A stretch of DNA of 49,597 bases from Hymenobacter roseosalivarius DSM 11622 (GTDB taxonomy: Bacteria > Bacteroidota > Bacteroidia > Cytophagales > Hymenobacteraceae): the NCBI RefSeq assembly GCF_900176135.1, contig NZ_FWWW01000034.1, positions 1-49,597 on the forward strand, read 5' to 3'. Below the pieces are notes generated by a model that did no database searches, was not told the DNA's origin, and was given only the letters and a program-made list of their open reading frames with translations. Positions 33,205 to 40,886 of the stretch are shown in pieces. How positions within the stretch are numbered: the first letter of the stretch is position 1; each line of letters begins with the position of its first letter. Both the position numbers and the translations under genes were made by a program.

Positions 33205-34206
33205 TTACTTTAGATTATCAATTACCGCCTGCGCAAACTCGCTGGTCGAGGCTTTGCCCCCCAGGTCGCCGGTGCACTTCTCTTTTTGCAGCAAGGTAGC
33301 ATCAAGCGCCGCCTCGAGGCGGTCGGCGTGGCCGTGCTCGCCCAAGTGGTGCAGCATCATCAGGGCCGAGCGCAGCAGCGCCGTGGGATTAGCTTTGCCC
33401 TGGCCGGCAATGTCCGGGGCCGAGCCGTGAACGGCTTCAAATATGGCCATATCGTCGCCGATGTTGGCGCCGGCCACTACGCCTAAGCCACCTACGAGAC
33501 CAGCGCAGAGGTCCGACAGAATATCTCCAAACAGGTTAGTAGTCACGATAACATCAAACTGCTCAGGCTTATTCACCAGCTGCATGCACATGTTATCAAT
33601 GATTTTATCCTCAAACTGTATCTGCGGAAACTCCGCAGCTGCTTCTTTGCAAGCGTTGAGCATGAGGGTGCCCGCCATCTTTATGATGTTGGCCTTATGC
33701 GCCAAGGTTACCTTCTTGCGGTTATGCTTGGCGGCGTAGGCAAAGGCCGCGCGGCAGATTTTGCGCGAGCCGGCCACCGTAATGCGGTTTGTAGAGTCGG
33801 CAATGCCCAAGCGCTCATCCCACGTTTCCAGGCCTGAATACAGGCCTTCCGTATTTTCCCGAAACAGCACGATGTCGATGTCCTCGTAGCGCGTCACGAT
33901 GCCGGCATTGGACTTAGACGGGCGCACGTTCTGATACAAGTCATACTTCTGGCGCAGCGATACGTTTATGCTGCGGAAGCCCTTGCCCACGGGCGTCGTG
34001 ATGGGACCTTTCAGTGCTACCCGGTTTTTCTCCAGCGAGTCCAGCAACGCCTGCGGAATCAGTTCCCCCGACTGGTCGAAGGTCGTCTGGCCAGCGTTTT
34101 GCTTTTCCCACTGCACCGGTACCTGCGCGGCGCTGAAAATATCCGTGACGGCCTTCGTGATTTCGAGCCCGATGCCGTCGCCGGGAATAAGGGTGATAGT
34201 ATGCAT
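33205..34206 (-). CDS. Isocitrate/isopropylmalate dehydrogenase family, probably NAD-dependent isocitrate dehydrogenase
   Basis: 333 residues from ATG 34206 (a TTG lies one codon earlier). HTITLIPGDGIGLEI opens the family; KGPITTPVGKGFRSINVSLRQKYDLYQNVRP binds isocitrate and is the form of short NAD-type isocitrate dehydrogenases; VTTNLFGDILSDLCAGLVGGLG is the family signature, followed by FEAVHGSAPDIAGQGKANP for cofactor binding. The reaction gives 2-oxoglutarate, the substrate of the neighbouring GLFV dehydrogenases. It is placed inside the otherwise conserved nusB-ytxH-DUF1573-yajC-ybbR-coaE row. GGGGGGCATTTTTT lies just downstream. Confidence 0.88.
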   Translation of the reverse strand: MHTITLIPGDGIGLEITKAVTDIFSAAQVPVQWEKQNAGQTTFDQSGELIPQALLDSLEKNRVALKGPITTPVGKGFRSINVSLRQKYDLYQNVRPSKSNAGIVTRYEDIDIVLFRENTEGLYSGLETWDERLGIADSTNRITVAGSRKICRAAFAYAAKHNRKKVTLAHKANIIKMAGTLMLNACKEAAAEFPQIQFEDKIIDNMCMQLVNKPEQFDVIVTTNLFGDILSDLCAGLVGGLGVVAGANIGDDMAIFEAVHGSAPDIAGQGKANPTALLRSALMMLHHLGEHGHADRLEAALDATLLQKEKCTGDLGGKASTSEFAQAVIDNLK

Positions 34207-34237
34207 CAATCGTTGAGCGCTAAATGGTTAAATGACT

Positions 34238-34311
34238 AAATGGTTGAAGGTTAAATGGCTGATCGTTCATTCAAACACAAGAACGATCAGCCATTTAACC
34301 TTCAACCATTT
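34238..34311. repeat. 30-bp perfect inverted repeat between ytxH and isocitrate dehydrogenase
   Basis: Arms 34238-34267 and 34282-34311, 14-base loop. The arms are built from AAATGGTT/GGTTAAATGG units, with more copies of TAAATGGTTAAATGA just outside. It could fold as a strong RNA hairpin and is not a normal terminator (no GC-rich stem with a T-run). Confidence 0.8.
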
Positions 34312-34324
34312 GGCCATTCCAAAA

Positions 34325-34636
34325 TTAAACCGTCTTACGGGAGTTGATTTGGTTGATGAGCTGGTCAACATCGCCGAGCAGTTGCTCCGCTTTGTCTTTG
34401 GCTTCGCGAATGACCTTCTGGCCTTCCGACTTGGCCGTAGAAGGGCCGGCATCTACCCGGCTCGTCACCAGGCTTTCGGTAAGGTCGGCTAATACCTCGC
34501 GGTACTTTTCGAGCTGATAACTAAGCCAGCTGCGGGTTTCGCGGCCTTTTTCAGGCGCGTACAGCAGACCCAAAACGGCTCCGGTAAGGGCACCGCCCGC
34601 GAAGCACACAAGGCCGGTAGTGGTTTTGCTACCCAT
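34325..34636 (-). CDS. YtxH domain protein
   Basis: 103 residues. An N-terminal glycine-rich hydrophobic segment (TGLVCFAGGALTGAVLGLLYAP, about 7-28) directly followed by EKGRETRSWL is the YtxH signature; the rest is a helical, coiled-coil-like tail. Often linked to general stress proteins; role unknown. ATG 34636, downstream of nusB. Confidence 0.9.
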   Translation of the reverse strand: MGSKTTTGLVCFAGGALTGAVLGLLYAPEKGRETRSWLSYQLEKYREVLADLTESLVTSRVDAGPSTAKSEGQKVIREAKDKAEQLLGDVDQLINQINSRKTV

Positions 34637-34653
34637 ATTTTTAGAGAAATAAA

Positions 34654-34786
34654 GTTAGAAGTGAGTACAGAGAAGCGAGAAGTGAGACACTAACTATTGC
34701 TGAGTACGCAAAGACAGAAAATGAGATATAAAGCCGGCCGGGAACAAAATCAGTCTCGCCTCTCACTTTTCGTTTCTTACTTCTCC
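34654..34786. repeat. Intergenic repeat, GTGAGA family, copy 2
   Basis: Between nusB and ytxH. GAAGTGAGAC at 34679-34688 and AGTCTCGCCTCTCACTT at 34752-34768 match the copy at 9172-9250 (16 of 17 bases in the second block). Imperfect inverted repeat overall. Confidence 0.55.
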
Positions 34787-34788
34787 AA

Positions 34789-35973
34789 TTATTGATTGTC
34801 AAGTAAGCCGCGACCCGACTTACGGATAGCACCGCTAGCCGTCAAATCCTGGGCCAGCTTGTCCAGAATACCGTTAATGAACTGCTTGCTCTTGGGCGTG
34901 CTGTACATCTTGCTGATTTCGATGTACTCATTGATGGTCACCTTCACCGGAATGCTGCGGAAGAGATGCATTTCACACAGAGCCATTTTCAGCACGATCT
35001 TATCCAGCTGAGCCACGCGCTCCACGTCCCAGTTCTGCACCGATTCGGCAATCAGCTTTTCGTAGCGCTCGTCGTCGGCCAGGGTTTGCTGGTACAGGCT
35101 CTGGGCAAACTCCTTATCCTCAGCCCAGTTGGCCGACAGTGCCATCAGCTCCAAGTTCTCGTCGGCTGCCTCGTCGAGCATCTTCAGGGTTTTGACCACC
35201 AGATTTTTGACTACCGAGCGGTTTTCTTCCCAGTTCAGGTCGGCCTCATCCAACTGGGTAGCCAGCGCGCCTTCCTTGAACACGAAAGTTTTATACAGAT
35301 GCTTCAGCGCCTCCTGGTCTTCGGCATAATTGCCCCCCGGCGCGGCCAGGTAGGCCTGAAAGTCGGCGTCCTGCTTTATTTCCTGGCGCCAAGCGGTGCG
35401 CAGGGCTTCCATTTCCTGTTCGCCGTTCCACTCCAGTTTGCGCCGGATGGTCAGGTCTTGCAGCTGCTTGTTGGCCACCAGCTTGTCCAGCACCTGGTTC
35501 TGCTCAAACCTGATGGTGTCGAGCAAAGCTTCTTTAGAAGGCGTAAAGCGGCGGGCCTCCCGGTCGCGCTCATCTTCCATTACCCGCAGCAAAGCCGTGG
35601 GCAGGTTCAGCAGATGAAGGTACTGGTCGTGAATGCTCTCAGCCGCGTGCAGCATCTGACCCTCAAAGAAGGTTCCTTCTTTTTTGACCTGCTTTTCGTA
35701 ATAGCTGATGGCATCGGCTACGGCCTCATTTACGGCCGCGTCCTCGGTTTTTTCCGGTGCCGCGCCCGTCTTGTGCCACTCCTTAAAGATAACCTCGGCT
35801 AGCTTGCGCTGGCCTTGCAGCATCTTGCGGTCCTGCGGCTCGGGCGAAGTCAGGTCGGGCGCGAACTCCTCCGCGATACGGTCATTGGCCAGCAGAAAAT
35901 CTGACCCTACCGCTTGATGGTAAGCGTATAGGGCCTGCATAACCTTGATGCGAAGCGAGCGACGATTGAGCAT
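34789..35973 (-). CDS. nusB: Transcription antitermination factor NusB, long Bacteroidota form
   Basis: 394 residues, about 250 more than E. coli NusB. LNRRSLRIKVMQALYAYHQ at the start is the NusB first helix; the C-terminal domain has WDVERVAQLDKIVLKMALCEM, PVKVTINEYIEISKMYSTPKSKQFINGILD, which are the RNA- and S10-binding helices. The middle is a predicted helical insertion (about residues 60-290) usual in this phylum. NusB with NusE binds boxA of rRNA leaders. ATG 35973. Confidence 0.93.
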   Translation of the reverse strand: MLNRRSLRIKVMQALYAYHQAVGSDFLLANDRIAEEFAPDLTSPEPQDRKMLQGQRKLAEVIFKEWHKTGAAPEKTEDAAVNEAVADAISYYEKQVKKEGTFFEGQMLHAAESIHDQYLHLLNLPTALLRVMEDERDREARRFTPSKEALLDTIRFEQNQVLDKLVANKQLQDLTIRRKLEWNGEQEMEALRTAWRQEIKQDADFQAYLAAPGGNYAEDQEALKHLYKTFVFKEGALATQLDEADLNWEENRSVVKNLVVKTLKMLDEAADENLELMALSANWAEDKEFAQSLYQQTLADDERYEKLIAESVQNWDVERVAQLDKIVLKMALCEMHLFRSIPVKVTINEYIEISKMYSTPKSKQFINGILDKLAQDLTASGAIRKSGRGLLDNQ

Positions 35974-35996
35974 TCTGTTGTGGTGTGTGTTGCGAA

Positions 35997-36061
35997 TTGT
36001 GAGTTGCCTTATTCCAGTCAGGAAACGAGTTTTCTTCTACTTTTCAAAAGGCAACTCACAA
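35997..36061. terminator. Stem-loop between leucine dehydrogenase and nusB
   Basis: TTGTGAGTTGCCTT (35997-36010) pairs exactly with AAGGCAACTCACAA (36048-36061) around a 37-base loop. It may end the minus-strand dehydrogenase transcript; the loop is long and there is no clean T-run. Confidence 0.4.
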
Positions 36062-36073
36062 CGCACGACGCAA

Positions 36074-37165
36074 TTAATAAGTTGATTTTACTTTGCCTAA
36101 GGCAGCAATACGCTGCTCGGCCTGGCGAATGGCGGCTTTCTGGGGGTGAGTACCTTCCTGCTCTGCCTTGTTAAGTACTTCAGTAGTGAAATCGAAGATT
36201 TTCTCGGTCTGGCTGAGGGCCGACTTGCGGCTGCCCCCAATTACCTCGGAATACACGTTGATAAGCCCCCCGGCATTGATGAGAAAGTCGGGCGCGTACA
36301 CGATGCCGCGCTCTACCAGCGCCGGACCATGCACGTTCTCGTCCTGCAGCTGGTTATTGGCGCAGCCCGCAATCACACGGCACTTCAAACGGTCAATCGT
36401 GTCATTATTGATGGTAGCGCCCAGAGCGCAAGGCGAGTAGATATCTACCTCCTGATCGTAGATTTCATCCAGGCCCACGGCTACGGCACCATACTTGGCG
36501 GCCATTTCCAGCTTGCGGTCCTCGTAGTAGTCGGTCAGCACGATTTTGGCACCTTCCTTCACGAGGTGCTCCAATAAATAGCCCCCCACATGGCCCACGC
36601 CCTGCACCGCGATGCGCTTGCCCGCCAGGCTTTCCGATCCGAAGGCTTTTTTGGCCGCCGCTTTCATCCCCATATAGGTACCAAAAGCCGTCACGGGCGA
36701 CGGGTCGCCGGAACCGCCCATGCTTTCGGGCAGGCCCGCTACGTGCCTGGTTTCCATGCGGATATACTGCATATCCTTGGTCGTCATCCCTACGTCTTCG
36801 GCCGTGATATACTTGCCGTTGAGGTTCTGCACGAAGCGGCCAAACTTGCGCAGCAAGGCTTCGGTTTTTTGCGTTTTGGCGTCGCCGATGATGACGGCCT
36901 TTCCGCCGCCTAAGTTCAGGCCCGAAATGGCGGCCTTGTAGGTCATGCCGCGCGAGAGGCGCAGCACATCGTTCAGGGCCTCGGCGTCGGAGACGTACTC
37001 CCACATGCGGGTACCGCCCAAAGCAGGCCCCAGCACCGTGTTGTGGATGCCGATAATGGCTTTTAGGCCCGTCTCGTGGTCGTGGCAGAAGACCACTTGT
37101 TCGTGCTGATGCTCGGCAATCTGACCGAAAACCGATGTATCGGTCAACTCTTGGATTTCAACCAT
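36074..37165 (-). CDS. Leucine dehydrogenase-like GLFV dehydrogenase
   Basis: 363 residues from ATG 37165, the size of Bacillus leucine dehydrogenase. LGPALGGTRMWEY and GMTYKAAISGLNLGGGKAVIIGD carry the substrate lysine (K77) and catalytic lysine (K89); ITAEDVGMTTKDM and MGGSGDPSPVTAFGTYMGMK follow; GVGHVGGYLLEHL is the NAD-binding motif. It should deaminate leucine, valine or isoleucine to oxo acids. The frame extends 28 codons upstream, but the start at MVEIQELTD fits better. Third GLFV gene of the window; the isocitrate dehydrogenase lies three genes downstream. Confidence 0.92.
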   Translation of the reverse strand: MVEIQELTDTSVFGQIAEHQHEQVVFCHDHETGLKAIIGIHNTVLGPALGGTRMWEYVSDAEALNDVLRLSRGMTYKAAISGLNLGGGKAVIIGDAKTQKTEALLRKFGRFVQNLNGKYITAEDVGMTTKDMQYIRMETRHVAGLPESMGGSGDPSPVTAFGTYMGMKAAAKKAFGSESLAGKRIAVQGVGHVGGYLLEHLVKEGAKIVLTDYYEDRKLEMAAKYGAVAVGLDEIYDQEVDIYSPCALGATINNDTIDRLKCRVIAGCANNQLQDENVHGPALVERGIVYAPDFLINAGGLINVYSEVIGGSRKSALSQTEKIFDFTTEVLNKAEQEGTHPQKAAIRQAEQRIAALGKVKSTY

Positions 37166-37238
37166 GCGGGACAAAAATGAAAATTTGGGTGGTGGGAAAG
37201 GAAAATGGGTGGAAAGCGGTTGTTGTATCTTTGAAGAA

Positions 37239-37327
37239 TGTAACGCCAAGCTCTAGCTTGGTGAATCGTTGCGGTCGTAACCACAGTTAGTACTCAACAA
37301 CTCACCAAGCTGGAGCTTGGTGTTACA
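37239..37327. repeat. Dispersed inverted-repeat element, copy C (89 bp)
   Basis: Arms 37239-37264 and 37302-37327 are complementary at 24 of 26 positions. Each arm itself contains a palindrome around CCAAGCT..AGCTTGG. GCGGTCGTAA in the middle matches one half of copy B's inner repeat. It lies between divergent leucine dehydrogenase and ABC exporter genes. Confidence 0.85.
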
Positions 37328-37365
37328 CCCCTCAATTTGGGTGCAAAAGTAAACCGATTTTCTGA

Positions 37366-37376
37366 TTTTGCCCCCC
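37366..37376 (+). repeat. Copy of TTTTGCCCCCC upstream of ABC exporter
   Basis: Exact match, sense orientation, 61 bases before the GTG start. Preceded by TGA, so the string is one base from a TAnnTTTG box. Confidence 0.75.
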
Positions 37377-37437
37377 GGCTGTCGGGCTTACGTAGCTTGC
37401 CGGGCCCTTTCTTCCACCCGCTCCAACCCATTGTACC

Positions 37438-39222
37438 GTGCGCGCTCTTGCCTCTACCAATAAGTATTTGTACCGCTATAAATGGCACTTTCTGGGCGGC
37501 GTGCTGTTCGTGGCGCTCTCGACGCTGCTTGCCATTTTTCCGGCCCAGATCGTGCGTTATGCCTTTGATCTGGTAAATGAGGGCATCGACTTATACCACC
37601 TCTTTGCGGGCACGCGGGCCCAGAGCGGCGTGTACGAACTGTTTGGACGCAACGTGCTGCTCTATGGCCTGCTCATCGTGCTTATGGCCTTGCTGCGGGG
37701 CATCTTCCTGTTCTTTATGCGTCAGACGCTGATTGTGATGTCGCGGCGGGTGGAGAACGACCAGAAGAACGAGATTTTTCAGCACTACCAGTCCCTACCG
37801 CTCAGCTTCTACCGCCGCCACAACACCGGCGATTTGATGTCACGCATCTCTGAGGACGTGGGTCGGGTGCGCATGTACATTGGGCCGGCCATCATGTACT
37901 TTATGCAACTCGTGATTCTGTTCGTGCTCATCGTTCCGCTCATGCTGCTGGTGAACGTGAAGCTGACGATTTACACCCTCCTGCCGCTACCTGTTCTCTC
38001 CATCAGCATTTTCTACGTCAATAATCTGATCGAGCGCAAGTCCGACGAGATTCAACGTTCCCTGTCCAGCATGACGACCTTCGTGCAGGAAGCGTTTTCG
38101 GGCATTCGGGTGCTTAAGTCCTTTGTGCGGGAGGATGATTCGCACCAGCAGTTCACTGCGGCCAGCGACAACTACCGCGAAAAATCTCTGAGTCTGAACT
38201 TTGTGAATTCCCTCTTTTTCCCGCTGATTTTATTCCTGGTGGGCCTGAGCACGATTATCACGGTCTGGGTTGGTGGTCAGGAAGTTATCCGGGGCACCAT
38301 CAGCGTGGGCAGCATCGCCGAGTTCCTGATTTATGTAAACCTGCTCACCTGGCCCGTCACGGCCCTAGGCTGGACCAGCAGCCTCGTGCAGCGGGCCGAA
38401 GCCTCGCAGGCCCGCATCAATGAGTTTATGCATCAAAAGACGGATATCATTTCGCGCCAGAATGTAGAGCGCGAGATTCAGGGCGACATCATCTTCGATA
38501 ACGTGTCCTTCACTTATCCTGATACCGGTATTCAGGCGCTCCAAAAAGTCAGCTTCCGCATCCGGCCCGGTCAGACGCTGGCCGTTATCGGCAACACTGG
38601 CTCGGGCAAAAGCACCGTGGCCGCTCTGCTCTGCCGCCTCTATGACGTAAGCGAAGGCCACATTCTGGTGGATGGTACCGACGTGCGCGACTACGCCCTG
38701 ACTTCTTTGCGCGAGCAAATCGGCTACGTGCCCCAGGATGTATTTCTGTTTTCCGATTCCATTCGCAACAACATCAACTTCGGTCTGGAACACCCCACCG
38801 AGGAAAGAATGCTGCAAGCGGCCAAAGACGCCAACGTGTACGACAACATCGTGCAGTTTCCGCTGGGCTTCGATACCAAGCTCGGCGAGCGGGGTATTAC
38901 GCTTTCCGGGGGGCAAAAACAGCGCGTCAGCATTGCCCGCGCCCTGGTCAAAGAACCCAAAATCCTGATTCTCGACGATTCCCTCTCGGCCGTCGATACC
39001 AACACCGAGAACGCCATTTTAGGCAGCCTCCAGCGCATTATGGCCAATCGCACCAGCCTGATTATCTCCCACCGCGTGTCGTCGGTGAAGCTGGCTGATG
39101 AGATTCTGGTGCTCGATGATGGCCAGATCGTGCAGCACGGCACCCACGCGGCTCTCATGGCGGATACGAATGGTCTGTACCGCGCCCTCTACGAGCGACA
39201 GCTGCAGACGGAAGAAGTGTAG
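37438..39222 (+). CDS. ABC exporter, membrane domain fused to ATPase (MsbA/LmrA type)
   Basis: 594 residues, start GTG 37438 (no ATG nearby; homology begins with NKYLYRYKWHF). Six transmembrane helices in about residues 15-310, then the nucleotide-binding domain: Walker A GNTGSGKST (about 385-393), Q-loop VPQDVFLF, signature LSGGQ (about 489-493), Walker B ILILDDSLSAVD and H-loop ISHRVS. Walker B ends in Asp (DDS) rather than the catalytic Glu usual in exporters, so ATP hydrolysis at this site may be weak or the protein may pair with another subunit. The signature GGQK is encoded by GGGGGGCAAAA. A TATCTTTG box at 37226 is a possible distant promoter. Confidence 0.92.
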   Translation: MRALASTNKYLYRYKWHFLGGVLFVALSTLLAIFPAQIVRYAFDLVNEGIDLYHLFAGTRAQSGVYELFGRNVLLYGLLIVLMALLRGIFLFFMRQTLIVMSRRVENDQKNEIFQHYQSLPLSFYRRHNTGDLMSRISEDVGRVRMYIGPAIMYFMQLVILFVLIVPLMLLVNVKLTIYTLLPLPVLSISIFYVNNLIERKSDEIQRSLSSMTTFVQEAFSGIRVLKSFVREDDSHQQFTAASDNYREKSLSLNFVNSLFFPLILFLVGLSTIITVWVGGQEVIRGTISVGSIAEFLIYVNLLTWPVTALGWTSSLVQRAEASQARINEFMHQKTDIISRQNVEREIQGDIIFDNVSFTYPDTGIQALQKVSFRIRPGQTLAVIGNTGSGKSTVAALLCRLYDVSEGHILVDGTDVRDYALTSLREQIGYVPQDVFLFSDSIRNNINFGLEHPTEERMLQAAKDANVYDNIVQFPLGFDTKLGERGITLSGGQKQRVSIARALVKEPKILILDDSLSAVDTNTENAILGSLQRIMANRTSLIISHRVSSVKLADEILVLDDGQIVQHGTHAALMADTNGLYRALYERQLQTEEV

Positions 39223-39246
39223 CTACTCCCCACCCGTATCAAACAC

Positions 39247-39276
39247 AAAGCCCCCCAGACGACTCTGGGGGGCTTT
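39247..39276. terminator. Bidirectional terminator
   Basis: AAAGCCCCCCAGA (39247-39259), loop CGAC, exact complement 39264-39276. Between the convergent ABC exporter and type IX-tail genes; same core motif as the others. Confidence 0.88.
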
Positions 39277-39293
39277 CTACATACTCCTGATTC

Positions 39294-39761
39294 CTACTGA
39301 CCGAGCATCACCCGGCGCATGCCGCGTCGCTCGCCGGCCGTGCATTGCACGATGTAGTAGCCAGCAGGTAAGCGACTTACGTCGAGGGAAGTAGGCTTAT
39401 TACCCACCATCATATTGCGGGTCAGCACGGGCCGGCCTTCGCCGTCGTTTATTTCTACGCGGGTGGGGCCGGCGGCGTCAGTGCGTACAATCAGGCTTTT
39501 GGTCAGGGGGTTATTATCCAGGCTTACTTTAAGCGCTCCGGAAGTAGCGGCCGGGGCTTCCATCTTGTCGGTTATCAAAGAGGGCGCCCCGGTGGGTTCC
39601 GCAGCATCAGCAGGCTTTTCTACGGCCGCCGCAACAGCTGGCGCGGGTGCAACTGACGCGGTGGGCGCTGGGGGCTTCACGGTGGCTTTCGTTTGGGCCT
39701 GGGTCGGCACCGTTAGCAAAAAGACCATTCCTAAGCCCAGCAAGACAGTAAGCTTTTTCAT
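39294..39761 (-). CDS. Small secreted protein with type IX-like C-terminal sorting domain
   Basis: 155 residues from ATG 39761 (ATG 39767 also possible). Signal peptide about 1-22 (VPTQA-Q). Residues 25-75 are Ala-, Pro- and Thr-rich and look disordered. The last 80 residues (LKVSLDNNPLTKSLIVRTD, VLTRNMMVGNKPTSLDVSRLPAGYYIVQCTAG) match a Por secretion-tail fold, normally the sorting signal on much larger cargo. Here almost nothing precedes it, so the protein is either a surface-displayed linker or cargo whose catalytic part has been lost. Known of the fold; function unknown. Confidence 0.75.
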   Translation of the reverse strand: MKKLTVLLGLGMVFLLTVPTQAQTKATVKPPAPTASVAPAPAVAAAVEKPADAAEPTGAPSLITDKMEAPAATSGALKVSLDNNPLTKSLIVRTDAAGPTRVEINDGEGRPVLTRNMMVGNKPTSLDVSRLPAGYYIVQCTAGERRGMRRVMLGQ

Positions 39762-40046
39762 GTGCATCCGAAACGAAAGAGAAGAAGTCAATATTCCTGT
39801 AAAAGTATAACGTAGCTGGTATTCTTCTATTCTAATTTTCCTCTTTACAACTGCATTCTACTCAGCCTCAACCGATAAGTTAGGGGCTACCCCAGCTGCT
39901 GGTAAGCGACTTCCTCTTTTTATCAAACTTTACGGTTCCTGTTTGAGAAGCGCTTGGGCAACTTTATCAGTCCTAACCTCAAATTTTATCCTTCCGAAGA
40001 TTGTGCCAAACCCAAAACGTATCTTATCTTTGCGACTCAATACCAT

Positions 40047-40120
40047 CGGGGTGTAGCGTAGCCTGGTATCGCGCCAGCATGGGGTGCTGGAGGTCGTAGG
40101 TTCGAATCCTGCCACTCCGA
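40047..40120 (+). tRNA. tRNA-Pro (anticodon GGG)
   Basis: Acceptor CGGGGTG/CACTCCG (one G-T pair), D-arm TAGCGTAGCCTGGTATCGC, anticodon stem CCAGC/GCTGG around loop ATGGGGT, T-arm GTAGGTTCGAATCCTGC, discriminator A. CCA is not encoded (CGG follows). Confidence 0.94.
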
Positions 40121-40138
40121 CGGAACAGCGAGCTGTTC

Positions 40139-40175
40139 AAAAAAGCCTTCGAATCTTGATTCGGAGGCTTTTTTT
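40139..40175 (+). terminator. Terminator between the two tRNA-Pro genes
   Basis: A6 then GCCTTCGAAT, loop CTTG, ATTCGGAGGC and T7; one G-T pair in a 10-bp stem. Confidence 0.85.
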
Positions 40176-40218
40176 GGGCAGTAAAAGGAAGGCTTGGTAC
40201 CTCGCACGGCACCACTTC

Positions 40219-40292
40219 CGGGGTGTAGCGCAGCCCGGTAGCGCGCGTCGTTCGGGACGACGAGGCCGTAGGTCCGAATCCTGCCACCCCGA
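40219..40292 (+). tRNA. tRNA-Pro (anticodon CGG)
   Basis: Acceptor CGGGGTG/CACCCCG, D-arm TAGCGCAGCCCGGTAGCGC, anticodon stem CGTCG/CGACG around loop TTCGGGA, T-arm GTAGGTCCGAATCCTGC, discriminator A. No encoded CCA. Very similar to the tRNA-Pro 172 bases upstream except in the anticodon arm. Confidence 0.94.
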
Positions 40293-40309
40293 TTTACTGC
40301 AAACTCTCA

Positions 40310-40344
40310 AAAAAGCCCCCCAGCGGATAGCTGGAGGGCTTTTT
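40310..40344. terminator. Terminator after tRNA-Pro(CGG)
   Basis: AAAAAGCCCCCCAGC (40310-40324), loop GGATA, GCTGGAGGGCTTTTT (40330-40344), one mismatch. It also faces the convergent gene at 40365. Confidence 0.85.
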
Positions 40345-40364
40345 GCTTGACATCAAGTAGCATT

Positions 40365-40886
40365 CTACTTCACTACTGCCAGCACTTCTACTGGCCCAGT
40401 GTCCGGGAATTGCTCCACGTATACCTGACCGAGTCCTAGTTTCTGCTGTTTCGCAAAATCTTTGATGCCGCTGTACAGCTTGCCGGGCGCCAACATATAG
40501 CTGGCCTTCAGGCGGGCCTGTACTACGCGCTGCCCACCGCTAAATGTGCTGTAATGGTAGCCGGGGGGCAAATTCTGGGAAACGGTATCCGCTACGATCA
40601 GGCCGATAAAGGCTTTCACCGTGTCGCCGGCAGCTTCGGGGTCATTGTAATAGATGTTACCCAGCGTACCCTGGAGATGATTGTTTGCCTTTACCTGTTG
40701 CGCCTGACGAAACAGTGTTCCAAACTCATCGCCCCGCACGGGACCATTGTAGTAGCGCCCAGCCAAAAAAATGGGTTTTGCGGTTGTTATCACGGCTACT
40801 TCAGGCTGACGAAAGCCGCCGAGGTAGGCATACACACCAGCCAAAATAAGCGCTAAAGCAAAACCGATAAGCCAGAACCAACGCAT
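40365..40886 (-). CDS. Membrane-anchored GyrI-like domain protein
   Basis: 173 residues from ATG 40886. One helix at the N-terminus (WFWLIGFALALILAGVYAYL) and then a soluble domain of two similar halves (AGRYYNGPVRGDEFGTLF; YSTFSGGQRVVQARLKASYM), which resembles the SOUL/GyrI-like small-molecule binding fold; the end VYVEQFPDTGPVEVLAVV is typical of it. No DNA-binding domain, so it is not a BmrR-like regulator; it may sense or sequester amphipathic compounds at the envelope. Family assignment is by pattern and moderately sure. Confidence 0.65.
   Translation of the reverse strand: MRWFWLIGFALALILAGVYAYLGGFRQPEVAVITTAKPIFLAGRYYNGPVRGDEFGTLFRQAQQVKANNHLQGTLGNIYYNDPEAAGDTVKAFIGLIVADTVSQNLPPGYHYSTFSGGQRVVQARLKASYMLAPGKLYSGIKDFAKQQKLGLGQVYVEQFPDTGPVEVLAVVK

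Noticed and set aside
34966..35802. 278-codon plus-strand ORF
   Set aside because: Antisense to nusB; composition typical of a shadow frame.
39930..40287. Two minus-strand ORFs with AGFEPTTSSTP and [10 protein letters not shown]
   Set aside because: They are antisense translations of the two tRNA-Pro genes.
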